DNA of 64,000 nt from Hyphomicrobiales bacterium (GCA_900468065.1 UBTA01000047.1:1-64000), one strand, 5' to 3'. Shown: positions 18,605 through 28,115, numbered from the stretch's first letter. Numbers and translations: made by a program. Notes: generated by a model not told the origin, from the letters alone.

Positions 18605-19027
18605 CGCCGGTGATGTCGCCAATAGTTTGGTTTGCGTGGCTTGCCGGTATTACGATGCGTTGCTAAACCTATTTGGGACTTGGTCCTTGCTTCCCCTCAC
18701 CACCGATTGCGGCAAAAAAGCTGACCGCCTTGACGAGACGAACAAGCGACCCTGTTTCTTACAAAGTCCTCGGTAACAAATTCATTAGGCGAGCCAGCGA
18801 CTTACGTTCTAGAGTGACTGATTTGGGGCCGGAAGCAGAATGTCAGCTTCTGGCTTAGGGATAACGCAAGCGGACACAAATCAAGAAATTCGAAATCGGA
18901 CTGGTCCTCTACTCTATACTTACGTGGTGGCCTTTCTGAGGTCGGCCCGTTGGATTCAGCGATCTACGATGCAGCGCTACCCTTGTTCCAATCACAGTCT
19001 CAGCGATCGTTGCACTTTTATTTGTGG
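18605..19027. other. Gene-free stretch with a small palindromic repeat
   Basis: I see no gene. A hairpin GCCGGAAGCAGA/TCAGCTTCTGGC lies at 18828-18854. The 24 bases just before and into it (18809-18832, CTAGAGTGACTGATTTGGGG...) recur with one mismatch at 44066-44089 upstream of the cyclase gene. Confidence 0.5.
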
Positions 19028-19371
19028 TTACCAGAGGTCTATGACGGGACGACCATCGGTTTCTGACCTGAAATCCACTTCCCAGTAGCTCATATCGAAG
19101 TCAGCGCACTCCTTGGGAGTGAATCCCTCGGCATGCAGCTCCTTCCAATAAACTGGCGCGATTGTGTCGGCATAGACGATCAACGGGCGGCCTTTAGGTC
19201 TCTAGCCCGCGCAAGCATCCAATCCTTGAAGTAGGTACAAAATTGGTCGCTGGATAGCCTCGTCCGCCGCCGCTCGGCGAGGATTCGCAGTAATGCATCT
19301 ATTCGCCCCAGGCAAGTGGCACTAAAACGGAAGCTGACGTCTCGCCGGCCAACTAGAGGACGTAAGCTCGA
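19028..19371 (-). pseudogene. Decayed coding fragment, possibly N-terminal part of a tyrosine recombinase
   Basis: The minus strand reads coherently from about 19371 (LVGRRDVSFRFSATCLGRID, LSSDQFCTYFKDWMLARARD) and then, after a frame change near 19190, LIVYADTIAPVYWKELH and TDGRPVIDLW to a TAA at 19030-19028. The pattern of a (L/V)GRR.V..S stretch followed by a helical LARILAERR region resembles the arm-binding N-terminus of some phage-type integrases, but no catalytic domain is present. Family call is tentative; that it is a broken gene is clearer. Confidence 0.4.
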
Positions 19372-19401
19372 TTACAATAACAACTGGCGGGCTTTGCCAG
19401 A

Positions 19402-20037
19402 ATGTTTTGGCTAACCATTCCGCCTGTAGCTGTTCGACCCAGCGCGGAGGCGGCTCTGCAACAGGCTCAGGTCGAACTCGATAGAACCACGGTTCGGGCG
19501 GGGGTCACGGGTACCGTTCAACAGTTTGTGCTTCGCCCTGGTGACGTCGTGAACGCGATGCTCCGGCCCGCTGGCATCCTTGTGCCAGAGAACGCTGGCC
19601 GCACAACGCTTATCGCTGGTTTTGGTCAGATCGAGGCCCAAGTGATGAAACGTGTAATGATCGCGGAAGCGACTTGCGTCGGAAAGCCCTTCACTATCAT
19701 TCCGATGGTCGTGACCGAAATGCAGGACGTCATCGCCGCCGGCCAGGTTCGTCCTACGGATCAACTTATCGACGTTCAGCAAACGGCACATCCCGGCACG
19801 CTGACGGTCTTCCTAGAGCCGCTCTTCCCCGGTGAACTTGAAGGCGTGCCTCCGGGGAGCAGTTGCATTGCAAATGCATGTACCAACAATCACGACGCTT
19901 TGGTGGATCCGAACATCGGCACGATGAGATGGGCTTTCCTGCATGCGGTCGACGCCGTCGGCCTCGTGCATGCAATGATCCTGCGGATGCAGGCAGTGTT
20001 GCTGCCCGTCCAGACGCTCGTATTCTCGGCTCACTGA
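19402..20037 (+). pseudogene. N-terminally truncated HlyD-family membrane fusion protein
   Basis: 211 residues that match only the C-terminal part of an HlyD/EmrA-type membrane fusion protein: AALQQAQVELDRTTVRAG (end of the coiled-coil and start of the lipoyl-like barrel), GTVQQFVLRPGDVVN, then the beta barrel with VMIAEATCVGKPFTII. The N-terminal membrane anchor and first half of the hairpin are missing, and no ribosome site precedes the first ATG. Just upstream lies the integrase-like relic. Probably a remnant of an efflux/secretion operon. Confidence 0.65.
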
Positions 20038-20107
20038 CACGAGTGCGAGTCACGTACGTACTTCTCGAAAGCCCCATCCAATGAACCGCATACGAGGACG
20101 AAGGACG

Positions 20108-20428
20108 ATGAAAGCCTTTACCCATATCAAGAATGGAATGGCTGTTACGGCCCTTTTCATGTTGGTGGCCGTGCCTATTCTTAACGCAACGCCCGCTGAA
20201 GCCCGCCGTGTCGCCGCAGGTTGCGGAGCTCGTGGCTGCGCCGCAGTAGGCCGGAATGGTGCAGTCGCGGTCCGACGCGCCCCAGCCACCCGTCGCGTCG
20301 TTGTTGTCAATCCTCGCCGTTATTGGCATGCGGGCGGTGCGATTGCGGCGGGTGCTGCTATCGGTTTTGTTGCCGGAGCGGCCGCTGCATCCCTGGCTGG
20401 AACCCCTCCGAAGCCAGGCTACTGCTAG
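20108..20428 (+). CDS. Small secreted alanine/arginine-rich protein with glycine-zipper-like segment
   Basis: 106-residue protein. Start at MKAFTHIKNG with GAAGGACG just upstream. It has an N-terminal signal (AVTALFMLVAVPILNATPAEA) and, near the end, a hydrophobic alanine/glycine segment (GGAIAAGAAIGFVAGAAAA) that could sit in a membrane, ending in PPKPGYC. Similar small surface proteins are common in rhizobia; no specific function can be given. Confidence 0.65.
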   Translation: MKAFTHIKNGMAVTALFMLVAVPILNATPAEARRVAAGCGARGCAAVGRNGAVAVRRAPATRRVVVVNPRRYWHAGGAIAAGAAIGFVAGAAAASLAGTPPKPGYC

Positions 20429-20816
20429 TATTATACTTCGCCGAGCAAGACCACTGGGTTCTGGGACGTCTGCCCCTGACAAAGTCAATCACACCCGTTT
20501 TTAACAGGGGCCGCTGATAATGCTCCTAGCCAGGCTTATATTGCGTTGCAAGATCGCGCCCGAACCATAGCAGTGGACTTGATTGGTGGCCGCTCTATGC
20601 CTTGGGTGCGCGGCGCGCTTGGCGGCACGCATAAGGTTGCACAGGTGTCGAGCGAGACCTGGTTTTGAGGGGAATCCCGCCAGGTCTCTGACCAAGAGGA
20701 TGGGGGCAACCCCGACTGGCTGGCACACAGTATCTGTAGATACTTGGCATCTCAAGTTATACCATCCACCATTCGTGCGTCGCTAACGCCACTCCTTGAC
20801 GCTCGAGGGCGCGTTG
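20429..20816. other. Gene-free stretch
   Basis: I see no gene, hairpin terminator or repeat here. It separates two convergent genes. Confidence 0.4.
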
Positions 20817-22997
20817 TTATGCGTTGGCGAGAACAGAAATTTTCGGCGGGCTGAAATAATGCGCCGATATCTCGTCGGCGCTTACAGGTTTGCTGAATAG
20901 GTAACCCTGGAGAAGGTCGCATCCGGAAAGCCTGGCGATCATAGCTTGCGACTGAGTTTCTATGCCTTCGGCCGTGACAGGGATTTCCAGGGCGTTGGCC
21001 AGTGCGACCGTCGCATGAAATACACCTGCGGCCTTCTGGTCTCCGTCGAGCTCTGCAGCGAGCGATTTATCGATTTTGAGGCGATCGAAGCCAAACTTTC
21101 GTAAAGCACCGATGCTGGCGTAGCCAATTCCAAAATCGTCCAATGCGACTTTGACGCCGAGTTCCTTCAGCGCCGCAATCGCTCGGCGGGCTTGATCGGG
21201 ATGAGTGATAAGAACCCCTTCGGTGATTTCGAGCGTCAACCTGGACGGATCGAGTCCCGCAATCTCCAAGGTCTCCGCAGCCCGTCGGACAAAGCTCTGA
21301 TCCTGCAGTTGCAGCGGAGATACGTTGACGCATAGACCGATACTCGGCCACCTCGCAGCAGTTATCGCCGCCCTTTCGAGGACCTGCATTCCAAGCACGT
21401 CGATGAGGCCCGCCTTCTCGGCGATCGGGATGAAGATATCCGGCCGAACAGGTCCAAGCGTCGGGCTACTCCATCGTGCCAACGCCTCGACGCCCTGAAT
21501 TTCCTGAGAGCCCGCATCAACGAGGGGCTGATACTTTACGTCGATACCCCCACCGCAGAGGGTTTGACGCAATTCAGCCTCAAGCATGGCTCGCTCGTTG
21601 CGCACCGCATCCAGCGCTTGCTCGTAGACGACTGTCCGTCCACGTCCCAAATCCTTGGCTTGATAAAGAGCGATGTCCGCTGTTCTCATCAACTCGCCGA
21701 TCTCTGCGTCGACATCCTTGACCACGGATACACCGACGCTACCGCCGAGCTGAATAAGCCGTCCGTCGATTGCAAACTCGCTCGATACCGCACGCTGGAT
21801 ACCAGATGAGATAACATGGTGCTCCAGCGCACCCTCAGTGCTGATAGTAACAACCGAGAACTCATCTCCCCCAAGCCGGGCGACGAATGCATGAGACGGA
21901 AGTTCCGCGCGAAGCCTGTCCGCGACAGCAATGAGCAAGCTGTCGCCCGTGGCATGCCCCCAGGCGTCGTTGACGCCTTTGAAGCCGTCGAGATCAAGCA
22001 GGTGCAACTGGATGGCCGAGCCATTCGGCTCCGCAATGGCGTCCCGAAGGAAGTTCGCAAAGCCAGCGCGGTTGGCCAGGCCAGTGAGAGGGTCGTGAAA
22101 TGCCTTATGCCGCGACGCAGCCTCATCCTCACGCAGTTTGCGGATAATGGCGAAGCCGACGATCCCGATTGCGGCAAGGAAGAGGGCCAGGATTGCACAG
22201 CCTACAGCAAGCTGCGTCCTTACTGCGAGGAAGCTTCGGCTTCCGGGAAGCTTTGACGGCCAACTCAGATAAGCGACCTGCCTGCCCCAGACATCGCCCA
22301 GGGGAACGTTGAGCATCGTCTCGTCTTTTGCCAAGTTAAGCGACATCCCGTCGATGCGGAATACCTGAGACAGCTTGTTGACAACACTGGGGGTCAGATG
22401 CCGGGCAAAGATCAGGACGTACAGATTTCCTTCCTCGACGCGGGTCGCCGATATCCTCGGCCTAATCGTCGCTGCGCCAACGACAGCGATCCCGCCCTTG
22501 GTTTGAATAAACTGAACTGGGACAGGGCCTCCCTTTTGCTTCACGTTATAAGCCTGAGCGATGAGGGTACCCAGATCGGGGCCAAAATAGAAAGTGGGAT
22601 CGATACCAAGGTCCCTCCCGTCCTTGTAAGCGACGATCACTTTCCCTCTGACATCGATAACGACTACTGTATCATACAGCGGGTTGTCCGAGTCCGTTAG
22701 GGACCAGTTTTCTATGATCCAATATTTACGTGTGATCGAGTTGAGCTGCTTGTAAGCTCCGTCCCATGTCGCGTTGTCGTGGATCGTTCCTGATAGCTGG
22801 CTGCGCAGTGCCTCAACCGCCCCACTAGCCGCATCCACAGCGCGGGCGTCGTCGATTTGATTGGCTGTGTTCCGGATCGTGTCGATCGAACGCAGCACGA
22901 TCACGGCAAACGTACTCGCCACTGCTATAAATAGGATCGCGATTACGGCAACAAAGTGCCGTCGGCGTCGCGTAGTCGAGACCAGCGATCGTGGCAT
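20817..22997 (-). CDS. CHASE4-GGDEF-EAL cyclic-di-GMP protein
   Basis: 726-residue inner membrane protein. A first membrane segment (about 14-35), a periplasmic CHASE4-type sensor (IHDNATWDGAYKQLN) and a second membrane segment (about 260-285) precede a GGDEF domain with intact LGGDEF and an EAL domain with VEALARW, ITEGVLI, LDDFGIGYASI and KIDKSL. Both cyclase and phosphodiesterase motifs are complete; the RxxD inhibitory site usually found just before GGDEF is absent (ELPSHAFVARLGGDEF). The ATG follows GGAGGTTTTA. The C-terminal GCDLLQGYLFSKPVS resembles the partial EAL protein at the right edge of the window. Confidence 0.93.
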   Translation of the reverse strand: MPRSLVSTTRRRRHFVAVIAILFIAVASTFAVIVLRSIDTIRNTANQIDDARAVDAASGAVEALRSQLSGTIHDNATWDGAYKQLNSITRKYWIIENWSLTDSDNPLYDTVVVIDVRGKVIVAYKDGRDLGIDPTFYFGPDLGTLIAQAYNVKQKGGPVPVQFIQTKGGIAVVGAATIRPRISATRVEEGNLYVLIFARHLTPSVVNKLSQVFRIDGMSLNLAKDETMLNVPLGDVWGRQVAYLSWPSKLPGSRSFLAVRTQLAVGCAILALFLAAIGIVGFAIIRKLREDEAASRHKAFHDPLTGLANRAGFANFLRDAIAEPNGSAIQLHLLDLDGFKGVNDAWGHATGDSLLIAVADRLRAELPSHAFVARLGGDEFSVVTISTEGALEHHVISSGIQRAVSSEFAIDGRLIQLGGSVGVSVVKDVDAEIGELMRTADIALYQAKDLGRGRTVVYEQALDAVRNERAMLEAELRQTLCGGGIDVKYQPLVDAGSQEIQGVEALARWSSPTLGPVRPDIFIPIAEKAGLIDVLGMQVLERAAITAARWPSIGLCVNVSPLQLQDQSFVRRAAETLEIAGLDPSRLTLEITEGVLITHPDQARRAIAALKELGVKVALDDFGIGYASIGALRKFGFDRLKIDKSLAAELDGDQKAAGVFHATVALANALEIPVTAEGIETQSQAMIARLSGCDLLQGYLFSKPVSADEISAHYFSPPKISVLANA

Positions 22998-23510
22998 TAA
23001 AACCTCCGGCCAAATTCAAGAGTGGGCCATTTGATCGGAGCGACCTCCCGATCGCGCCGGGATCAGTGTAGGTTGAAGAGCCTAACAATCTCTGAGGGTA
23101 CTGCTAATATTTCGCTTGCGGCTACTCGATAACTGCGGCCGCCCTTCAAAGGGCGATACTGGCTGAAGATTTGCGCGAGAGCTGACCCTATCCTGTCCTA
23201 GCGGGTCAGTTCACGGTGGCAACCTACACCTTCTCCGATGTCCCTCTATGCGCCCTAGGTCGATCCGTTCCGCCGAGACCCTCTCGTGGTCGGGAGCAAT
23301 AACAGTCGTCATCCGGTCGCCATGGAGGTGACGCGCAGTTTCCGGCCTCCGGTGAAAATCGCGCACCACGATGGAAGTGTTCCAAGCACAGTTGTTGGAA
23401 CACATAACTGTGCGCTTGAGGTGCCGCAACGTCTGCTTCCCTGCCCGAAGCCGCGTCACCCTTCCACAATCTAGCCCTTCCAAGCTTCGGAACGACCCGA
23501 TAACAACATC
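22998..23510. other. Gene-free stretch upstream of the GGDEF-EAL gene
   Basis: No gene can be supported. Part of it may be decayed sequence of the DUF1254/DUF1214 protein whose end is at 23511-23682. Confidence 0.35.
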
Positions 23511-23682
23511 AAAACGAAAAAAGGTGCTGATGGTTCGACCGAGATCCAGTTCGGCGGCTGTGATGGCAAGATAGTCAACTGCCTGCCGATCATGCCAGGC
23601 TGGAACTACACAGTCAGGCTCGCCGCAAACCGAAATCCCGGAAGGGAAATGGACGTTTCCGGAACCGGTTGTTGTTCAATGA
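23511..23682 (+). pseudogene. C-terminal remnant of a DUF1214-type protein
   Basis: The plus strand reads GADGSTEIQFGGCDGKIVNC, LPIMPGWNYTVRL, then after a frameshift near 23625 EIPEGKWTFPEPVVVQ and a TGA at 23680-23682. The order of IQFGG, PIMPGWNYTVRLY and EI.(D/E)G.W.FPEP is the normal C-terminus of DUF1254/DUF1214 proteins. The N-terminal several hundred residues are absent, so this is a relic. Confidence 0.65.
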
Positions 23683-23742
23683 TGATGCGTGCGCAATGGC
23701 CGGTGGCGGACACTTCCCGATGGCCGCTTTGGCCCAAACCGA

Positions 23743-24198
23743 TCATTCGGCTGGCAAAATCTTGCTGAAACGCATTTTGAGCTGGCCGCTTCCTCCTTCG
23801 CGTTCGTAGAAACGTATCGCATCGGCGTTCCACGACGGGGTCTGCCATTCGATTCTTTGAGCGCCCGCCTCAACCGCCACCAGACAGGCCCGGTCGAAGA
23901 GGAGCTTTCCCATGCCTTGCTCGCGCGCGCCAGCGCAGACAAACAGACAATCAAGGTGGGCGAACCGGCTTGCGGTCCAAAGGGAAAAATCAAACGTGAG
24001 CGCCGCATAGCCAACTAGCTTCCCGCCTTCCTCGGCCACGAAAATGTGGGTGGGAGTCTGCGTTGCATCCGAAACCCGCGCGAGATCGCCCTCGTCAACG
24101 GACGCGCACGTCTGCTCGAACGCGGCATGTTGCCGGATCAAATCCAGCAACGATGCTGCGTCCGCCGAGACAGCGCTTCTGACTGCCACGTTCGTCAT
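23743..24198 (-). CDS. GNAT-family N-acetyltransferase
   Basis: 151-residue acetyltransferase. It has the GNAT order: AVRSAVSADAASLLDLIRQH (alpha1), VAEEGGKLVGYAAL, LDCLFVCAGAREQGMGKLLF (acetyl-CoA loop, a variant R-x-x-G-x-G/A) and WNADAIRFYEREG. Its ATG overlaps the stop of the rhodanese gene as ATGA, so the two are co-translated. The acceptor substrate is unknown. Confidence 0.85.
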   Translation of the reverse strand: MTNVAVRSAVSADAASLLDLIRQHAAFEQTCASVDEGDLARVSDATQTPTHIFVAEEGGKLVGYAALTFDFSLWTASRFAHLDCLFVCAGAREQGMGKLLFDRACLVAVEAGAQRIEWQTPSWNADAIRFYEREGGSGQLKMRFSKILPAE

Positions 24199-24596
24199 TC
24201 GGCTTCGGTCGAGTTGAGACTAAAGCCTTCGTCCAGCCAGCCAGTCACACCGCCGGCCATGATCTTGACCGGCCGTCCCAAATCGGCGAGCCGCAACGCA
24301 CCGCGCGCAGCGCCGTTGCAGTGGGGACCCGCGCAGTAGGTCACGAAGATCGTCTCTTCCGGCCAACTGTCCATCTTCGAACGGGTCATCTTGCCGTGCG
24401 GGAGATTGAGAGCTCCAGGGATGTGGCCCTTGGCGAATAACGCAGGGCCGCGCACGTCCAGAAGGACAAAATCGGCCCCCTTTCCAAGTGCCTCATGAAC
24501 GTCCCAGCAGTCGGTCTCGAATGCGAACTCGGTAGCGAAATGGTCGCGGGCCTCAGCGCTCGGGGCGGGCGGAATAGCGGTAACGGATGTTGCCAT
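24195..24596 (-). CDS. Rhodanese-like sulfurtransferase
   Basis: 133-residue single-domain rhodanese. LLDVRGPALFAKGHIPGALN is the conserved first half, and the active-site cysteine lies in TYCAGPHCNGA. Start at MATSVTAIP, with AAGGAGACCAATC directly upstream; the frame extends to 24662 but without a ribosome site. It is divergent from the FtrA-type regulator gene, a pairing seen often in proteobacteria, and is probably controlled by it. Confidence 0.88.
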   Translation of the reverse strand: MATSVTAIPPAPSAEARDHFATEFAFETDCWDVHEALGKGADFVLLDVRGPALFAKGHIPGALNLPHGKMTRSKMDSWPEETIFVTYCAGPHCNGAARGALRLADLGRPVKIMAGGVTGWLDEGFSLNSTEAE

Positions 24597-24640
24597 GATT
24601 GGTCTCCTTTCGCCTCCTATCTCCCCAAAACGCTGCCTGC

Positions 24641-24655
24641 TTGCAATTGGCGCAA
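24641..24655. promoter_or_regulatory. Inverted repeat between the rhodanese and ftrA-like genes
   Basis: TTGC-N7-GCAA lies in the 80-bp divergent intergenic region, a plausible operator for the AraC/GlxA-type regulator. Short repeat; low certainty. Confidence 0.25.
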
Positions 24656-24676
24656 ATGACAATATACGTAAATATC

Positions 24677-25654
24677 ATGCCAAACCTCACCGGCCCACTC
24701 GTCGTCGCTCTGCTATATGATGGTCTTTGCACCTTCGAATTCGGAATTGTCGCGGAGATATTCGGACTTTCACGACCCGAGATGGGGCCGACGTGGTATC
24801 GCTTCGCCAGTTGTGCGGTGGATGAAGGACCGATGCGCGCTCATGGCGGCTTCGTTATTTTAGCCGACGCCGGCTCGGAGTTGATTCAGCAGGCCGATAT
24901 CGTGATCGTTCCCGGCTGGAAGGGTGCCGACGTTCCCGTCCCCGATACGCTTTGCCGACAGCTCCGCGCCGCCTATGACAGAGGAGCGCGGCTCGCATCC
25001 ATTTGCTCGGGAGCCTTCGTCTTGGCGGCGACAGGACTGCTTTCCGGCGGCACAGCTACGACACACTGGAGATATGCCGACAAGCTGCGCGTTCGTTATC
25101 CCGACCTCACGGTTGATGACGCTTCGCTCTACCGCTCGCATAATCGAATCTACACGTCGGCGGGAAGTGCCGCCGGCATTGATCTTATGATAGAGATCGT
25201 TCGGCAGGACTTTGGCGCAACCGCCGCCAACTCCGTGGCTAGGCGCTTGGTGATGCCGGCGCACCGAATGGGAGGCCAAGCCCAGTTCCTTGAGCGCCCG
25301 GTCCCACATCGGGACGGTCTGGAGATCTCCCCGCTTCTTGAGAATGTCCGTGCGAACCTTGCGACGAACTGGAGCGTGGAGCGCATGGCCGGGGCGTGTC
25401 GTATGAGTGTTCGAACCTTTCTCCGTCGGTTTTCCGAAGCCACCGGTCAGACGCCGGGGGATTGGCTCGTGGCTGAGCGTGTCAATGAAGCCAAACGGCT
25501 GCTGTGTCTGGGACAGACCAGTATGGAGGTCGTGGCGCTAACATCAGGGTTCGGCAGCTCCCATACGCTCCGCCACCATTTTCGGAAAAGGCTCGGCATC
25601 AGCCCGAGTGAGTATCGATCCCGCTTTATCAGCGAACAATCGCGAGTTAATTGA
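24677..25654 (+). CDS. ftrA: GlxA/FtrA-type transcriptional regulator (DJ-1-like plus AraC HTH)
   Basis: 325-residue regulator. The N-terminal DJ-1/PfpI-like domain begins GPLVVALLYDGLCTFEFGIV and keeps an elbow cysteine in ASICSGAFVLAA; the C-terminal part has two AraC helix-turn-helix units (WSVERMAGACRMSVRTFLRR, and SMEVVALTSGFGSSHTLRHH). FtrA is the member usually found next to a rhodanese gene, as here. I start at MPNLTGPL (24677), which matches the family N-terminus; an ATG at 24656 is also possible, and neither has a clear ribosome site. Likely activator of the divergent rhodanese-GNAT pair. Confidence 0.82.
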   Translation: MPNLTGPLVVALLYDGLCTFEFGIVAEIFGLSRPEMGPTWYRFASCAVDEGPMRAHGGFVILADAGSELIQQADIVIVPGWKGADVPVPDTLCRQLRAAYDRGARLASICSGAFVLAATGLLSGGTATTHWRYADKLRVRYPDLTVDDASLYRSHNRIYTSAGSAAGIDLMIEIVRQDFGATAANSVARRLVMPAHRMGGQAQFLERPVPHRDGLEISPLLENVRANLATNWSVERMAGACRMSVRTFLRRFSEATGQTPGDWLVAERVNEAKRLLCLGQTSMEVVALTSGFGSSHTLRHHFRKRLGISPSEYRSRFISEQSRVN

Positions 25655-26110
25655 GTTTCGCCTTAACATTCGGACCTTCGCAGTTTCACGACAACCGCGA
25701 TGCTCGGGAATTAAGCTGATGAGACGCGCGGCGGCTTCGGCCGCAATTGAGATATCCGGTCGTCATGGTTTGACGTCCGCAAAGAGGGCGCAGCGGTCCC
25801 CCCCCGCATGATCTGGGGGGTACTCGTTTTATTCACGTTCCAGACGATGAGAAGGTGCGGTTCCGCTTTCGGCCGTTCGGTAGCTGACAGCACGAGCGAA
25901 GCAGAAGGACAGCTTTCAGGAGCTCAGCGGGTGTTGCGAAAGACTGCAATCGAGGCGCATTGCTGCCCGGCTGCTCAAGCCAAGACCAGTCCATCAGCTC
26001 AGGGGCCGCCTGCGGTCTGACTGCTTCTCGAACGCAAGAGACGAAAGCAGCCGAACCGCCGCGGTTCGCCCAAGTCCGCTATCGGCCCCGAAGCGGACCT
26101 GCAAATGGCG
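25655..26110. other. Gene-free stretch between convergent genes
   Basis: No gene can be supported. A run of nine C at 25798-25806 faces GGGGGG at 25814-25819 and could form a short hairpin between the two converging genes. Confidence 0.35.
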
Positions 26111-27487
26111 TCAAACCACCATTGTCGAGATCGCCGGCTGCTGGGACAACAGGTCGGCGAGCACTGCCATACTCCGCTTTACTTCCTCTAAGCTTTCCGG
26201 AGCGCCAAGTCCGATCCTGATCGCCTCCGGAGGGCTTGAGACAGCGAAGGCGTCGCTGGCGACGACGGCGACGCCGACAGAACGAAGTCTCGAAACGAGT
26301 TCGCCGCGTGTCCAAGGTTCCGGGACGTGCATCCAGACGTGGAACCCTCCAGATGAGGTCTCGGCATATTTGTGCAGCGTCGCGTTCAGGACTTGCAGCC
26401 TCTCGGCGCTCTCCCGGATGATCTCGTCGCGCACCATGTCCGCGAGCCCGTTCTCGATCCATTGCGACGCAACCGCGCTGGTGAGCGGAGAAACCATGGA
26501 AGCCGAAGCGCGGATGGCGCTGGCGAGCCTGAGAGATCGTCCTTCCGGTACAGCGATGTAGGCGACGCGCAGGGCGGGAGACAGGCACTTCGACAAGCTC
26601 GCCACATGGTAGACGATATCTGGTGCGAGAGCGGCGAGCGGCGGAGGCGAGTGGGGAACCAGGGCACTATAGGCATCGTCCTCTATCACTGGGACATCAT
26701 GCACGCGGGCCAGCTCAACCAGCTCGCGACGCCGGGCGAGCGGCATGGTCCGCGTCGTAGGGTTGTGGAGCGTTGGCATGCAGTAGAGCGCCTTCGGCTG
26801 TCCATTCTGGCAGGCTCGCTCGAATGCCTGAGGAAGCAAACCATGCTTGTCCATTTCCAGCGGCACGAGCTTCAGCTTCAGATGCGAGGCGACGGACCTG
26901 AACCCGGGATAGGTCAATTGCTCCGCGCAGACCGTGTCGCCCGGTTCTGTCAGAACGCTCAGCACAGCATTCAGCGCACCCTGAGCACCTGCTGCGACGA
27001 GGACTCGATCAGGAGCGGCATCCGGAAGTCTGCGCGACAGCCAGGACGCCGCGACCATCCGGTCCTCCATGATCCCTCCTGGCTCCTGATACCGCATGAG
27101 AAGGTCGAGACCCTGATCTTCAAGGTCCCTGACAGCTTCCCACATCCGGCGGGTGAGGGAGCCGTTTTGGAAACGAGGCGGCAGGTTCATGCTCATGTCA
27201 ACCAGCCCTGAAGGCTGCGCGCGCGCTGGAGCGTTTCGCCGCGCCTTCACGTAAGTGCCCTGGCCAACACGGCCTTCGATCAACCCCCGACTCTGAGCCT
27301 CCGCATAGGCGCGGCTGACTGTCGTGAAGTCGATTTCGAGGTCGTCCGCAAGCCTGCGCTGCGTCGGAAGGCGGGCACCTTCGGCAAGCTGTCCGCTGGC
27401 AATGTCGGTAGCGAGCGCGTCAGCGATCGCAAGGTAGATCGGCCCGTCCCTGGAGCCGAGCTTCGGTATCCATGATGTCGCAGCCAT
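26111..27487 (-). CDS. MocR-type regulator (GntR HTH fused to aminotransferase fold)
   Basis: 458-residue MocR/PdxR-like protein. The N-terminal winged helix (IYLAIADALATDIASGQL, LPTQRRLADDLEIDFTTVSR) is followed by a class I aminotransferase domain with the PLP lysine in SLSKCLSP and the cofactor aspartate in VIEDDAYSAL. Such proteins use PLP or an amino-compound adduct as effector. Start at MAATSWIPKL (27487); an alternative GTG at 27532 adds 15 residues. It is divergent from the DUF983 gene, which may be its target. Confidence 0.88.
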   Translation of the reverse strand: MAATSWIPKLGSRDGPIYLAIADALATDIASGQLAEGARLPTQRRLADDLEIDFTTVSRAYAEAQSRGLIEGRVGQGTYVKARRNAPARAQPSGLVDMSMNLPPRFQNGSLTRRMWEAVRDLEDQGLDLLMRYQEPGGIMEDRMVAASWLSRRLPDAAPDRVLVAAGAQGALNAVLSVLTEPGDTVCAEQLTYPGFRSVASHLKLKLVPLEMDKHGLLPQAFERACQNGQPKALYCMPTLHNPTTRTMPLARRRELVELARVHDVPVIEDDAYSALVPHSPPPLAALAPDIVYHVASLSKCLSPALRVAYIAVPEGRSLRLASAIRASASMVSPLTSAVASQWIENGLADMVRDEIIRESAERLQVLNATLHKYAETSSGGFHVWMHVPEPWTRGELVSRLRSVGVAVVASDAFAVSSPPEAIRIGLGAPESLEEVKRSMAVLADLLSQQPAISTMVV

Positions 27488-27662
27488 GGGAGGGTTCGCC
27501 CTGATCCTATCAATCTGAATTATATGGTTCACTTAACTCGATACAACTAAACGACCAGCAAAAAAAGAGGCTGTCAACAATCGCTACCCATTCATCTTTG
27601 GTCGCCGTCAGCTTGTCATCCAGGCCTGCGACGGTTTGTACAGTTACCATATTGTTAGGAAC

Positions 27663-27682
27663 ATTGTATGTTGATTGTATGT
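27663..27682 (+). promoter_or_regulatory. Direct repeat ATTGTATGT in the mocR-DUF983 intergenic region
   Basis: ATTGTATGT occurs at 27663-27671 and 27674-27682, an 11-bp period, about 30 bp before the DUF983 start. MocR proteins bind direct repeats in divergent promoter regions, so it is a candidate operator. Confidence 0.4.
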
Positions 27683-27710
27683 ACTCAATTCTTCCTGCGA
27701 GGATAACGAC

Positions 27711-28115
27711 ATGACCACCGAGTGGCCACCACTTCCCCCCCTTCGTACCGGCATTAAAGGCCTTTGCCCCCGTTGTGGACAAGGCCATCTCTTCGATGGC
27801 TTCCTGTCGCTGAAACCGCGATGCGAATCCTGCGGCCTGGACTACTCTTTTGCCGACCCTGCCGATGGCCCCGCCTTTTTCGTGATCTGCTTCACCTGCA
27901 TCCCGGTCGTCGCCATCGCGGTCTACATAGAAGTTGTCTACTCGCCCGCGTGGTGGGTCCACCTGTTGACGTCGACCCCGCTCCTCCTGCTGACGTGCCT
28001 TCTGCCGCTGAGGCCGCTCAAGGGCTGGCTCGTCAACAGCCAGTTTTTCTACAAGGCGGAAGAGGGCAAGATCGACCGCGACTATGTCAGGCCGAAAACG
28101 CCGCCCACCGCGTAA
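27711..28115 (+). CDS. DUF983 zinc-ribbon membrane protein
   Basis: 134-residue protein. The N-terminal CPRCGQGHLFDGFL and CESCGLDYSF form a four-cysteine zinc ribbon, followed by two membrane segments (FVICFTCIPVVAIAVYIEVV; LLTSTPLLLLTCLLPL) and RPLKGWLVNSQFF. This is the standard DUF983 layout; members often lie near cytochrome oxidase genes. Start at MTTEWPPLP with GAGGATAACGAC upstream. The next gene looks like a partner derived from its membrane half. Confidence 0.85.
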   Translation: MTTEWPPLPPLRTGIKGLCPRCGQGHLFDGFLSLKPRCESCGLDYSFADPADGPAFFVICFTCIPVVAIAVYIEVVYSPAWWVHLLTSTPLLLLTCLLPLRPLKGWLVNSQFFYKAEEGKIDRDYVRPKTPPTA

